In this document: piece after piece, positions 27,692 through 36,153 of the stretch
How positions within the stretch are numbered: position 1 is the first letter of the stretch
Layout of the letters: each line of letters opens with the position of its first letter
Assembly: GCA_964449775.1 (NCBI GenBank)
Contig: CAYVBQ010000013.1
Coordinates: 1 to 64,000, forward strand
Length of the DNA stretch: 64,000 bases
Reading direction: 5' to 3'
From: Fen-1258 sp964449775
GTDB lineage: Bacteria; Bacteroidota; Ignavibacteria; Ignavibacteriales; Melioribacteraceae
Position numbers and translations under genes: made by a program
The notes under the pieces: generated by a model
Told to the model about the DNA's origin: nothing
What the model saw: only the letters and a program-made list of their open reading frames with translations
Database searches by the model: none

Positions 27692-29002
27692 TCAATCCAA
27701 CCTGCATGCCGCAGGAAAGTTACCAAATAAATCATACTCATTGCAATCGTAAATATCAACGTGATAAAATTCACCTATCCTCAATTTATTGTTTTTTGCG
27801 CTGATCAATACTTCGCCGTCCACTTCAGGAGCATCACGCTCGGAACGAGCTATGTAATGCTCTCCATCTAAGGAATCAATAACAACTTTCATCCGTGTGC
27901 CGATTAGAGCGCGGTTTTTTTCTTCCGAAATTTCTTTTTGAATTTCCATCAGCGTTGCTTTGCGTTCTTCTTTTATTTCTTGAGCAATTGGATCACCGAG
28001 AATAAAACTCGGTGTGTTCTCTTCAACCGAATAAGTGAATACTCCAAAACGGTCGAACTTTATATCGCGCACGAATTCACAAAGTTCCTCGAATTCCTTT
28101 TCAGTTTCATTAGGGTAACCGACAATGAATGTTGTGCGTAGAGTAAGACCGGGAATTTTCTCTTGAAGAGTAATGAGAAGTTCTTTTGTTCTTCGCTGTG
28201 TTATTCCCCGCCGCATTGATTTCAGAACCGGATCGGAAATATGTTGAAGAGGAACATCAATGTATTTACAAATTTTTGGATTGTTGGCAATTTCACTCAT
28301 CAAATCATCCGGAAAATGTGAAGGATAGACATAGAGAAGACGAATCCACTCTATGCCGGAAATTTTGGAAAGCTTGTTAAGCAGTTCTGCAAGATTTCTT
28401 CTTCCATATAGATCCGTTCCGTAATCTGTTGTGTCTTGTCCAATGATGACAAGTTCTTTCACACCTTGATGTGCGAGAGAGGTTGCTTCTGCAATCAAGT
28501 CATCCATTGGTTTTGTTTTATGAAGTCCGCGCATCAAAGGAATAGCGCAGAAAGAACACGGATTATCACATCCTTCACTGATCTTTAGATACGCATAGTG
28601 TTTTGGCGTTGTAATTACGCGCTCACCGAGCAGTTCATATTTTAAGTTGCCGCCAAATTCCTTTACAATTCCTTCATACGCTTCTGTGCCGAAGAAAGCA
28701 TCTACTTCGGGAATTTCTTTTCTTAGGTCGTTCATGTACCTCTCGGAAAGACAACCGGCAACAATAACTTTTTTTATCTTTCCTTGTTTCTTTAGTTCAA
28801 TTGCAGAAAGAATTGTATTAACAGATTCTTCCTTAGCAGCATCAATAAAACCGCAAGTATTTATTACAATTGAATCAGCCTGATTTGGATCGTCAACCAG
28901 ATCGAACTTGTTGAATTTGAACTGGCTCATCAATCGTTCCGAATCAACCGTGTTCTTTGAACAACCGAGAGTGATGACAGATATTTTATTTTCGCAGGAC
29001 AT
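27692..29002 (-). CDS. rimO: Ribosomal protein S12 methylthiotransferase RimO
   Basis: Radical-SAM enzyme that methylthiolates an aspartate of ribosomal protein S12. The 436-residue length is usual. The N-terminal UPF0004 domain shows TLGCSKNTVDSERLM and INTCGFIDAAKEES; the radical-SAM cluster is ISEGCDNPCSFCAIPLMRG; a TRAM domain ends the protein. GFI in the second cysteine block and the SKN of the first distinguish it from MiaB, whose own gene lies at 44054-45394. Confidence 0.95.
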   Translation of the reverse strand: MSCENKISVITLGCSKNTVDSERLMSQFKFNKFDLVDDPNQADSIVINTCGFIDAAKEESVNTILSAIELKKQGKIKKVIVAGCLSERYMNDLRKEIPEVDAFFGTEAYEGIVKEFGGNLKYELLGERVITTPKHYAYLKISEGCDNPCSFCAIPLMRGLHKTKPMDDLIAEATSLAHQGVKELVIIGQDTTDYGTDLYGRRNLAELLNKLSKISGIEWIRLLYVYPSHFPDDLMSEIANNPKICKYIDVPLQHISDPVLKSMRRGITQRRTKELLITLQEKIPGLTLRTTFIVGYPNETEKEFEELCEFVRDIKFDRFGVFTYSVEENTPSFILGDPIAQEIKEERKATLMEIQKEISEEKNRALIGTRMKVVIDSLDGEHYIARSERDAPEVDGEVLISAKNNKLRIGEFYHVDIYDCNEYDLFGNFPAACRLD

Positions 29003-29024
29003 TTATACCTTTCGTTTTGAAATC

Positions 29025-29207
29025 AATATTGAGGCCCTACTAAAAAGGTTTTATACGGGTTTGTCATTGCGATCCCGCGTATTTTGCGGGAGAAGCAATT
29101 TCTTGAATTCAAGCAGTTTATAAAAGATTGCTTCGTTGTTTACTTGCCTGCGGCAGACAAGATCCTCGCAATGACAGAAAATACCTTTTTGGAGTAGACT
29201 CAATATT
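29025..29207. mobile_element. MITE-like element with AATATTGAG ends, copy 1 (183 bp)
   Basis: The left end AATATTGAGGCCCTACTAAA and right end TTTGGAGTAGACTCAATATT are imperfect inverted repeats. Inside lies a GTCATTGCGA...CGCAATGAC palindrome (29063-29175). The same design occurs at 48338-48490. No clear target duplication is visible here. It fills the gap between rimO and the AAA ATPase gene. Confidence 0.7.
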
Positions 29208-29308
29208 TACAACAACAAAAATACTTAAATAGTTTGGAATAATACGGAAGCAACAAAATTCGAAGGTCTTTACTTAACCCTCGTGGTTGCTGAATAAATT
29301 TAAATTAA

Positions 29309-30499
29309 TCAAGAAAACCACTCAACCGCCGGGGTTAACAAAAATTCTTCAATCGGAATTCCTCCTTGACCAACCAGCAATTTTCTTTTGGGTTTGTATA
29401 AATTATTAAATGAATCTAAGCCGGCTAAACTTTCTCTAACTCTTCCGCTTTTAACTTCAAGTGCTGTAAGTTGAGAGCCATTAACCAAAATAAAATCAAC
29501 TTCTTTAGCGCCTTCTCGCCAGTACATCAATTTTAATTTTGTACCAATTATTTCGTTATATAAATGAGAACCCACGGCAGTTTCTACAAGTCTTCCCCAA
29601 AAGTCCTTATTCGTTTTTGCTTCTTTAATGCCGAAGTTTGACTGGGCAGTTACTAAAGCATTATTAAGAGCTAAAAATTTTGGACTTGATGAGCGCTGTC
29701 TTATTTGTGATCCTGAATATTTAAGTAAACCTGTTAACAACCCGGATCCTGAAAGTAGTTCAAGATAATGTGCGAGTGTTGTTGTATTACCGGCATCATG
29801 CAATTGCCCAAGCATTTTTTGGTATGAAACTATTTGTCCTGAATAATTCGTCCCAAGCCTAAAAAGCTGACGCAATAAAGCTTGTTTATCAATTCGTGTT
29901 AGCAAAAGTATATCGCGGGAGATTGTTGTCTCGATCAGCGAATCGTGAATGTAACGCGACCATCTCTCCTCATCTCCTATTAGTTCTGCAGAACCGGGAT
30001 ATCCTCCGAAATAAATATATTGATTTAAATTCCAGCCGAATGCGTTTTGCATTTCTTTATAGCTCCAATGAGAAAGTGAAATTAACTCGAATCTTCCGGC
30101 AAGACTTTCAGTTAAGCCCTTCTGAATCAGTAAAGGCGCCGAGCCAAGAATTAGAACTTTCAAGTTTATTTTGTCTTTTGTGTCTTCATCCCATAATTTT
30201 TTAATTACTTCCGACCAACCGCTAACTTTCTGAATTTCATCAAAAACTATAAGTGCACCGGATTTGGTGTTTTTTTTAACAATTGTTCTTGCTGTTTCCC
30301 ATTGCTGCTCTATCCAGGTTGAACCGTATGGAATTGCCGAATCCGCAGAGACAAAATGAACCGGCAGTTTTATTGCGTTTGCAACTTGATGTGCAAGAGT
30401 TGTTTTACCGCATTGACGCGGACCGGTTAGCACTTGAATAAATTTTCGCCTCTCTTCTAATCGTAAACGGAGTTTATTAAAATGATCTCTTTTAAACAT
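29309..30499 (-). CDS. AAA ATPase with DUF4143 nuclease-like C-terminus
   Basis: A 396-residue protein. Walker A GPRQCGKTTL lies at 26-35, Walker B LIVFDEIQ near residue 80. The C-terminal DUF4143 part includes KEVDFILVNGSQLTALEVKSG, a PD-(D/E)XK-like set (E/D, E, K). Such solitary ATPases are widespread and sometimes linked with toxin-antitoxin loci or mobile DNA. Function is unknown. It is a single-gene unit. Confidence 0.88.
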   Translation of the reverse strand: MFKRDHFNKLRLRLEERRKFIQVLTGPRQCGKTTLAHQVANAIKLPVHFVSADSAIPYGSTWIEQQWETARTIVKKNTKSGALIVFDEIQKVSGWSEVIKKLWDEDTKDKINLKVLILGSAPLLIQKGLTESLAGRFELISLSHWSYKEMQNAFGWNLNQYIYFGGYPGSAELIGDEERWSRYIHDSLIETTISRDILLLTRIDKQALLRQLFRLGTNYSGQIVSYQKMLGQLHDAGNTTTLAHYLELLSGSGLLTGLLKYSGSQIRQRSSSPKFLALNNALVTAQSNFGIKEAKTNKDFWGRLVETAVGSHLYNEIIGTKLKLMYWREGAKEVDFILVNGSQLTALEVKSGRVRESLAGLDSFNNLYKPKRKLLVGQGGIPIEEFLLTPAVEWFS

Positions 30500-30670
30500 T
30501 CAAACCTCGTTTGCTCATTGCATTGAGTAAAATTACTCAATGTTCTGAGTAAAAATAGAAAGTGGATAATTGAATATCAAGAACAGTGCTATAGAAAATG
30601 AGGGAATAATGCTGTGAATATGTTATAACAGACTTCTATTGTAGATAATAATGAATTTGGAAACTAAGAA

Positions 30671-31110
30671 TTACGGTTGATACCCATCCTTCATCGCTTG
30701 TCCTAAACTCTTAGGACTAATTGTACGATATGTTGTTCCATCATACGCGGTGAGTATAATCATTGTTACTGCTCTGCCGATTACTCCCGTATTATCTGCA
30801 TATGCTGTTAATGTTGTTGCGGCAAATCCTCCTGCATCTCCGAATATTACTTCATGTATTCCATTTGGGATGATTGGATATTCTTGCCCTATTACGAATC
30901 TCTTGTTTTTGAAATACGTTGTGTCGAGATTATTTATTGGCGCATTTTTTATGATTTCTGCTTTTTGTTTGTAGATCTCATTGTAACGGTAACATTTGCC
31001 GCGGGTTTTTTGTCAAATATTGATCTGATTGTTCCATTAAAATTTCTATACGATTGTGCGGATAGATAGGGTGGGATAAATATCAGAAGTCCAAGTAATA
31101 ATTCTTTCAT
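30671..31110 (-). pseudogene. Small secreted protein broken by a frameshift
   Basis: The ATG at 31110 directly abuts the hicA stop. The frame begins MKELLLGLLIFIPPYLSAQ, a signal peptide, and runs 53 codons to TAA at 30949-30951. A one-base shift at an AAAAAG run (just after MRSTNKK) keeps the reading open for a further 90 or so codons (AEIIKNAPINNLDTTYF ... LGQAMKDGYQP) to TAA at 30671. The combined product is about 140 residues. No family is recognised. Loss of one base from the A-run, or a sequencing error there, is the simplest explanation. Confidence 0.6.
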
Positions 31111-31338
31111 TTATTGAATCAACTTATTAAAATTTTCTTTCGTGAGTTCTAGGTCTTTCAATATTTTTGATAAAATTCCCGGACCTAAATCTTCATTTGC
31201 ATGCACGGGAATAACAGTTGCTCTACCATCTTTATGCTTAATAAAATGATGGCTCCCTTTCACACGGCTAACCTCAAAACCAATTTTTTCTAAAAGGGAA
31301 ATGAGTTTTTTACCGCTGATACTACGAAGCTTTGACAT
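31111..31338 (-). CDS. hicA: HicA-type mRNA interferase toxin
   Basis: A 75-residue toxin of the double-stranded-RNA-binding-like HicA fold. KLISLLEKIGFEVSRVKGSH carries the catalytic histidine, followed by HFIKHKDGRATVIPVHANEDL. It probably cleaves mRNA when free of its antitoxin. It overlaps the end of the upstream hicB by 17 bases, the usual coupled layout, although here the antitoxin gene comes first. Confidence 0.92.
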   Translation of the reverse strand: MSKLRSISGKKLISLLEKIGFEVSRVKGSHHFIKHKDGRATVIPVHANEDLGPGILSKILKDLELTKENFNKLIQ

Positions 31339-31549
31339 AATTAACTGTTATTCTTTGTACGCCAACAAAATCAAAATTAGTTAATTCCTCTTCTTCTACT
31401 TCAAGGCATAATGCTATTGCTTCTTTTACCCTTTCCATCAACTGATCGAGTGAGCGCGCTTGTGTATGGCATCCTTTTAATGATGGAACAGATGCAATGT
31501 AAAATCCTTCCGTATCTTTCTCGATGATCACATTAAATTCTTTTTTCAT
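31322..31549 (-). CDS. hicB: HicB-type antitoxin
   Basis: A 75-residue HicB-like protein (IIEKDTEGFYIASVPSLKGC, then LDQLMERVKEAIALCLEVEE). It has the partial RNase-H-like fold that binds HicA but no C-terminal DNA-binding domain. It is coupled to hicA by overlap. Confidence 0.9.
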   Translation of the reverse strand: MKKEFNVIIEKDTEGFYIASVPSLKGCHTQARSLDQLMERVKEAIALCLEVEEEELTNFDFVGVQRITVNYVKAS

Positions 31550-31567
31550 AGCCTTACCTCTTTTCTA

Positions 31568-31732
31568 CTATATTTTCCAAGATTCAATTGAAAGACAAGC
31601 TTCAATAGCTTCTTGAACATTTTGGACTACTTCTTCATAAGTTTCACCTTGAGAAACACATCCGGTAATTGAAGGTACTTCTGCCCAGTAACCACCCTCT
31701 TCTGCTTTATGAATTACAACTTTGAATTTCAT
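31568..31732 (-). CDS. Second, short HicB-like protein
   Basis: A 54-residue frame from the ATG at 31732: MKFKVVIHKAEEGGYWAEVP, then SITGCVSQGETYEEVVQNVQ and EAIEACLSIE. This is a typical minimal HicB. It lies 18 bases upstream of the other hicB in the same orientation, so one hicA is served by two HicB-like proteins, or its own hicA was lost. An AAAAGGAGAATCC ribosome binding site precedes it. Confidence 0.8.
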   Translation of the reverse strand: MKFKVVIHKAEEGGYWAEVPSITGCVSQGETYEEVVQNVQEAIEACLSIESWKI

Positions 31733-31874
31733 TTGGATTCTCCTTTTACTACGGACAAATATAGAGAAAAGTATTTATGTTTTCACTCTGAATGACAATG
31801 TTTTGGTTGTACAACACTCTATGTTGGCAGACAGGGTCTTTAATTGATCTTCAAGATTACTTTTTTAAAACGGA

Positions 31875-32702
31875 TCATCTGATCAATAAAAAATAAAGAT
31901 AAACTATCGGTGCTGTGAAAAGTAATGAATCAAACCGATCGAGAATTCCACCGTGACCCGGAATGATGGATGATGAATCTTTAACGTGGTTATCGCGCTT
32001 CAGCAAACTTTCCACTAAGTCTCCAATCTGTCCAAACGCACCAACGATTAAGCCGATTGCTATCGCATCGCGTAATTCCAAAAACTCAAGAACGAGTTCT
32101 CGTGCCGCAATCATCCCAATCACTGCAAAAACAAAACCGGCAATTGCGCCTTCCCAACTTTTCTTGGGACTGACCCGCGGCATTAATTTATGAAGTCCGT
32201 AAGCACTTCCAATAAAATAGGCCGCTGAATCACAGATCCAGATTGAAACAAAAATTGAAATTATCAAATATCCACCCTGAGAATAAAGAAAAACAGATTC
32301 ACTATAGAACTCGCGTAAATCAACGATTGCAGCAGCGAAGAAACCGATGTAAAATATTCCTAGTAAAGTGGCGCCAAGATTTGCAGTTGCCGATTCTTTG
32401 TTTCGAAACAGCTCTGTCAATAAAAGAAGTCCAACCACGATTAGAAAGAAAATGTGGTAATCAAAAAAATTTTTGTATTCGTTGATGATGATCAACCCGA
32501 CAGCAAGATAACCAATCAGTTTATTTGGGTAGCTGTGTTTATTGCGCAGCATTTTAGAATATTCATAATAGGAAATAAGACCGATTGCCAGAACAAAAAT
32601 CAGAAAAGGAATTTTCCCGACAATGGATACCAGAACAATCAGAGGAACACCAATCAATGTAACTATTATCCGGGTGGATAAATTGTTCATTTTTTTTGTC
32701 AT
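31875..32702 (-). CDS. cdsA: Phosphatidate cytidylyltransferase
   Basis: Makes CDP-diacylglycerol from phosphatidate and CTP at the inner membrane. 275 residues with about seven membrane helices. The C-terminal signature is visible: SPKKSWEGAIAGF and KRDNHVKDSSSIIPGHGGIL followed by DRFDSLLFTAP. An internal ATG at 32690 is an alternative start. It abuts the end of the zinc-ribbon gene, within a three-gene operon. Confidence 0.96.
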   Translation of the reverse strand: MTKKMNNLSTRIIVTLIGVPLIVLVSIVGKIPFLIFVLAIGLISYYEYSKMLRNKHSYPNKLIGYLAVGLIIINEYKNFFDYHIFFLIVVGLLLLTELFRNKESATANLGATLLGIFYIGFFAAAIVDLREFYSESVFLYSQGGYLIISIFVSIWICDSAAYFIGSAYGLHKLMPRVSPKKSWEGAIAGFVFAVIGMIAARELVLEFLELRDAIAIGLIVGAFGQIGDLVESLLKRDNHVKDSSSIIPGHGGILDRFDSLLFTAPIVYLYFLLIR

Positions 32703-33044
32703 CTATTCCTCATCATCAATTTTTGTATTGTTAATATCGTCCATAATAGAAAGAGCATCTTCGGCATCATTTTTCTTTACCAGCAATTTAACTGGTGAGA
32801 CTTCGCCCAGATACAGTATGTTTCGATCCTTCTGTGAAATAATAATTGATTCGATCTCTGCACCTTCAAGATTGGCTTTGAACATTTCGGCTTCTATAAG
32901 ATCGTTACTGGAATAAATAACCACCCAGTCTTTTGGATGAACTAAATTCCCTTCGAACTGCTCAACCGAAATTAAATCTGTTCCGCAATCGGCACACGTT
33001 TTAACCTTATCTAAATATTCGCATTCACATTTTGGACAGATCAT
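32703..33044 (-). CDS. Zinc-ribbon plus DUF2007-like protein
   Basis: 113 residues. The start MICPKCECEYLDKVKTCADC is a four-cysteine zinc ribbon. The rest (WVVIYSSNDLIEAEMFKANL, then GEVSPVKLLVKKNDAEDAL) resembles DUF2007, a putative signal-transducing domain. A strong GGAGGT site precedes the ATG, which overlaps the CPBP protease stop by four bases. Function unknown. Confidence 0.8.
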   Translation of the reverse strand: MICPKCECEYLDKVKTCADCGTDLISVEQFEGNLVHPKDWVVIYSSNDLIEAEMFKANLEGAEIESIIISQKDRNILYLGEVSPVKLLVKKNDAEDALSIMDDINNTKIDDEE

Positions 33045-34009
33045 ATTACCTCCTTTTTGTTGGACACAATTCTATTATAGTTAGTCTTAATATAAAAAAT
33101 ATAAGCAAAGAAAAGGGTACCAAACATTGCAAAGCTTATGAGCTGGGGGAAGAGTGATTCGGTTTTGTTTGTGGCAGTGTTGATCAATTCATCACTTCCG
33201 AGCAGGAAAAACGCAAGAACGGCAAGCAGATTATTAATGAAGTGTAAAATCATTGGAACGAAAATGGAATTGCTTGCATAAGCAGCAAATCCGAAATAAG
33301 CGCCGAGCGCTATTAGTGGAAGTAATCCATAAGGATTAAAATGATATAATCCGAAAAAGAGAGCTGTGATGAAAATACTCCAAAACGGTTTCAGCTTTTG
33401 TTCAAAGCTCTTTTGAACGAATCCGCGGAATAAAGTTTCTTCGCACAGTGCAGGGATAACCGCCACTACCAAAATTATAAATGATGACTCGAACACCGAA
33501 TGCGAGGTAAGCAAACTTCCATAAGTCTTTTCCACTAACTCATCAAGCTGGTCTAACATGTTTGTAATATTTTTAACAAAAGGACTAACATCAGCCAGTT
33601 TTTGAAGTGCAAATTTCTGTATAGAAAGAAAATATTGAAGCAACGGAGTTAAGAGGATTAGTCCGACTATAAAGATTCCGATCTCTTTGAGTGAAGGAAA
33701 TTTAACACGGAGTATGAAGGAAATATTTTCTTGATACACGTACCGCGCAAAAATAAGAGTTGGCAGAAGCATTAAAAGAATTTGTCCGCTCATGGTTAGC
33801 AGGCGTACTGAGTTTATATCAGCTTCCTCAAATTTGAAACCGAAGATTGCGATTGTTAGTAGTGCACCGCCAAACTGGTAAAGAAGAAATATTCCGATGA
33901 GCGCAATAAATGCCGCGCTCATGGGAGGAATTGTTGAAAATGGTTTTACAAATTCAACAACAGGCTCTTCTTCTTTTTCTTCTTCCTGATTTTGAAATTC
34001 TTCATTCAT
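33041..34009 (-). CDS. CPBP-family intramembrane metalloprotease
   Basis: 322 residues with about seven or eight membrane helices. The family motifs are present: CEETLFRGFVQ (EExxxR), FGLYHFNP (FxxxH) and a final MILHFINN histidine. Members include Rce1-type proteases and bacteriocin self-immunity proteins; the substrate is unknown. It is the first gene of the CPBP, zinc-ribbon, cdsA operon. Confidence 0.9.
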   Translation of the reverse strand: MNEEFQNQEEEKEEEPVVEFVKPFSTIPPMSAAFIALIGIFLLYQFGGALLTIAIFGFKFEEADINSVRLLTMSGQILLMLLPTLIFARYVYQENISFILRVKFPSLKEIGIFIVGLILLTPLLQYFLSIQKFALQKLADVSPFVKNITNMLDQLDELVEKTYGSLLTSHSVFESSFIILVVAVIPALCEETLFRGFVQKSFEQKLKPFWSIFITALFFGLYHFNPYGLLPLIALGAYFGFAAYASNSIFVPMILHFINNLLAVLAFFLLGSDELINTATNKTESLFPQLISFAMFGTLFFAYIFYIKTNYNRIVSNKKEVI

Positions 34010-34058
34010 GGTAAGTCAAATTATAAAAAAGGTGAGTGAGTTGCTAAGGATTAGTGCT

Positions 34059-34235
34059 GTGAAAAAATTTAATAAATGATTACCAACCAAAGAAAAAAAA
34101 GATCCGGAACGGTTCTCTCAATCTGTTCGAGATCTACATTATTATTTCAAGATGCAGAAAAAAGTTTATAGGAATATTCAAACAGATGAATTATTTTTAA
34201 ATAGAAACTTACTTGAATATAATGCTGCCAGATAA
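34059..34235 (+). pseudogene. Possible small gene upstream of the MNT gene, with early TGA
   Basis: A GTG at 34059 (AAGGA nine bases before) opens VKKFNK, then TGA at 34077-34079, then 51 sense codons (LPTKEKKDPERFSQSVRDLH ... NRNLLEYNAAR) to TAA at 34233. The end overlaps the MNT start by 14 bases, typical of coupled genes. It may be a decayed partner gene or an N-terminally truncated one. No family is recognised. Confidence 0.35.
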
Positions 34236-34542
34236 TATTAACATAATCGTCCAAAAGACTGTAACAACAATTACGGAAGTTGTTAAGCCGGTGAAAATAT
34301 TTTTATTTGGTTCTGCCGTTAATAATACCTTTCATTCAGACAGCGATTTAGATTTTCTTGTTGTAGCGCCCAATGGAACAAACAAAAGAAAAACATCGCA
34401 AGAAATTTACAGAAAACTTGTAGATGTTGGTTTTGCAAGCGATATAATTGTAATTACTCAAGACGACTTAAAAACTTACCGCGATGATTCTAATTATATC
34501 ATTAAGACTGCTATAACAGAAGGAGAATTGGTTTATGGATAA
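34222..34542 (+). CDS. MNT-type nucleotidyltransferase antitoxin
   Basis: A protein of about 106 residues with the minimal nucleotidyltransferase motif LFGSAVNNTFHSDSDLDFLV (GSx10DxD). In MNT-HEPN modules such proteins AMPylate and silence the HEPN toxin. The ATG at 34222 is chosen; a TTG three codons earlier is possible. It overlaps the HEPN gene by eight bases. Confidence 0.88.
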   Translation: MLPDNINIIVQKTVTTITEVVKPVKIFLFGSAVNNTFHSDSDLDFLVVAPNGTNKRKTSQEIYRKLVDVGFASDIIVITQDDLKTYRDDSNYIIKTAITEGELVYG

Positions 34543-34939
34543 AACACCAATTCACCAAAAGTGGTTAAAGAGGGCTAAGAGTAATCTTGTACGCGCAAAG
34601 CAACCAAAACCGGAAGAAGTTTATTACGAAGATTTATGTTATGATGCTCAGCAGTCAGTTGAAAAATCATTTAAAGCGGTTCTATGTTTTCACAATATCA
34701 AGTTTAGACTTGTTCATGATATTGGTGAACTAATTTATACATTAGATGCAAATGATGTAAAAGTACCCGAAGAAATAAAAGATGCTTCCAAGCTTACAAA
34801 CTATGCAGTTGAAACCAGATATCCATCTCCTTACGAACCGGTAACCGAAGACGAATTCAACGAAGCAATTAATCTTGCCGAGAAAGTTTATAACTGGGCG
34901 GAGAAAATCATTTCACAACAAACTTTGCTTCCATTTTAG
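34535..34939 (+). CDS. HEPN domain protein (MNT-HEPN toxin)
   Basis: 134 residues of a HEPN helical bundle: YEDLCYDAQQSVEKSFKAVL, then FRLVHDIGELI and AVETRYPSPYEP. A clear RxxxxH ribonuclease motif is not obvious; the histidine in LVHDI is the conserved one in this branch. AAGGAGA lies just before the ATG. The 3' end of this gene lies in a 288-bp duplicated segment whose second copy is at 35866. Confidence 0.88.
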   Translation: MDKTPIHQKWLKRAKSNLVRAKQPKPEEVYYEDLCYDAQQSVEKSFKAVLCFHNIKFRLVHDIGELIYTLDANDVKVPEEIKDASKLTNYAVETRYPSPYEPVTEDEFNEAINLAEKVYNWAEKIISQQTLLPF

Positions 34940-35172
34940 AAGAAGTTGAAAAATTATTGCTGAAGTTCGGGCTCATTTCTCTCATTGTTCACATCTATAA
35001 GACTAATTTCTACTTCCTCTTCGCTTTCAATTCCCCGGCAAGTCCTGAATAACTACTAAGCTCGGCATCAATTGACCCCACGGGAACCTTTGTTTTTACT
35101 TTAACGGGAATTTTTAACGCGTCATCCGTAAGCCAGACTACAATGCTTCCCTCACTTTTAAATGATCCTCGT
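34885..35172. repeat. 288-bp direct duplication, left copy
   Basis: Covers the end of the HEPN gene plus the convergent 3' end of a DUF3108 gene. It matches 35866-36153 almost base for base (for example GCTGAAGTTCGGGCTCATTT in both). Between the copies lies the DUF433-DUF5615 module. Confidence 0.9.
35010..35172 (-). pseudogene. 3' fragment of a duplicated DUF3108 gene
   Basis: Encodes about 53 C-terminal residues (FKSEGSIVVWLTDDALKIPV ... YSGLAGELKAKRK), nearly identical to the end of the intact gene at 35991-36851. The 5' part is absent and the open frame continues upstream into unrelated sequence to 35243. It is a by-product of the duplication and is unlikely to make a useful protein. Confidence 0.8.
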
Positions 35173-35285
35173 CTTCCATTATTCATGGTTGTTCGGATAA
35201 AAGTAATTCCTTTTATTCTGTATAATAGGCAAGTATTTCTCAAAAATGAATGTTAAATTTTCGGTGTCATTGGAAGGGACTAAAT

Positions 35286-35519
35286 ATGGAAACAACAAAT
35301 TCTAGAATCACGATAGATGAGAATATCTGTAACGGTAAACCTACAATCAGAGGCAAGAGGATTACAGTTCAAACTATTCTGGAATATCTATCAGCCGGAG
35401 AAACACCGGAAGAGATTCTTAAACAATATCCATCTCTTGAATACGAAGACATCTCTGCTTGTCTTAAATTTTCATCAGAATTAATGAACCGGAACTACAT
35501 CATTAAAGCTGTTTCTTAA
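35286..35519 (+). CDS. DUF433 antitoxin-like protein
   Basis: 77 residues with the DUF433 helix-turn-helix (ITIDENICNGKPTIRGKRIT, then ILEYLSAGETPEEILKQYP). It is the antitoxin-like half of a pair with the DUF5615 gene that starts one base after its stop. The ATG at 35286 has GGAAGGGA upstream; the longer frame from 35250 does not look natural. Confidence 0.88.
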   Translation: METTNSRITIDENICNGKPTIRGKRITVQTILEYLSAGETPEEILKQYPSLEYEDISACLKFSSELMNRNYIIKAVS

Positions 35520-35520
35520 T

Positions 35521-35862
35521 ATGAAGAAATATCTTGTTGATGTGAACTTACCTTATTATTTCTCCCTCTGGAATGACGAGGAATTTATCCACCAAAAAGA
35601 TATTAATGATGGGTGGACAGATACCCAAATTTGGAATTATGCTAAAGAAAATAATCTTACAATTATTACTAAAGACAGTGATTTCTCACACCGGATTATT
35701 CTTAGTACACCGCCTCCAAAAGTAATTCACATTCGTTTTGGTAATATGAAATTCAAAGACTTCTTCAGAATAATTTCTGATAACTGGCAAGCTATTGTAA
35801 AATTAAATGATGATTTCAAACTTGTGAATGTTTTTGCTGATAGGATTGAAGGTATTAGCTAA
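35521..35862 (+). CDS. DUF5615 PIN-like toxin
   Basis: 113 residues of the DUF5615 PIN-like family. YLVDVNLPYYFSLW and LTIITKDSDFSHRI hold the acidic residues typical of the PIN active site. It probably acts as a ribonuclease held by the DUF433 partner. The pair lies between two direct copies of a 288-bp segment. Confidence 0.87.
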   Translation: MKKYLVDVNLPYYFSLWNDEEFIHQKDINDGWTDTQIWNYAKENNLTIITKDSDFSHRIILSTPPPKVIHIRFGNMKFKDFFRIISDNWQAIVKLNDDFKLVNVFADRIEGIS

Positions 35863-35865
35863 GAT

Positions 35866-36153
35866 AGTTTATAACCGGGCGGAGAAAATCATTTCACAAC
35901 AAACTTTGCTTCCATTTTAGAAGAAGTTGAAAAATTATTGCTGAAGTTCGGGCTCATTTCTCTCATTGTTCACATCTATAAGACTAATTTCTACTTCCTC
36001 TTCGCCTTCAATTCCCCGGCAAGTCCTGAATAACTACTAAGCTCGGCATCAATTGATCCAACAAGAACTTTCGTTTTTACTTTAACGGGAATTTTTAACG
36101 CATCATCGGTAAGCCAAACAACAATGCTTCCTTCGCTTTTAAATAATCCTCCT
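35866..36153. repeat. 288-bp direct duplication, right copy
   Basis: Second copy of 34885-35172, displaced by 981 bases. It starts with a fragment of the HEPN gene 3' end and includes the natural 3' end of the intact DUF3108 gene. Confidence 0.9.

Noticed and set aside
30949..30975. Programmed minus-one frameshift in the secreted gene
   Set aside because: The A-rich site is imperfect (CAAAAAG, not AAAAAAG) and no downstream structure is evident; a lost base is simpler. Not excluded.
30750..31069. Two plus-strand frames
   Set aside because: They are antisense to the frameshifted secreted gene, whose signal peptide and coding pattern are on the minus strand.
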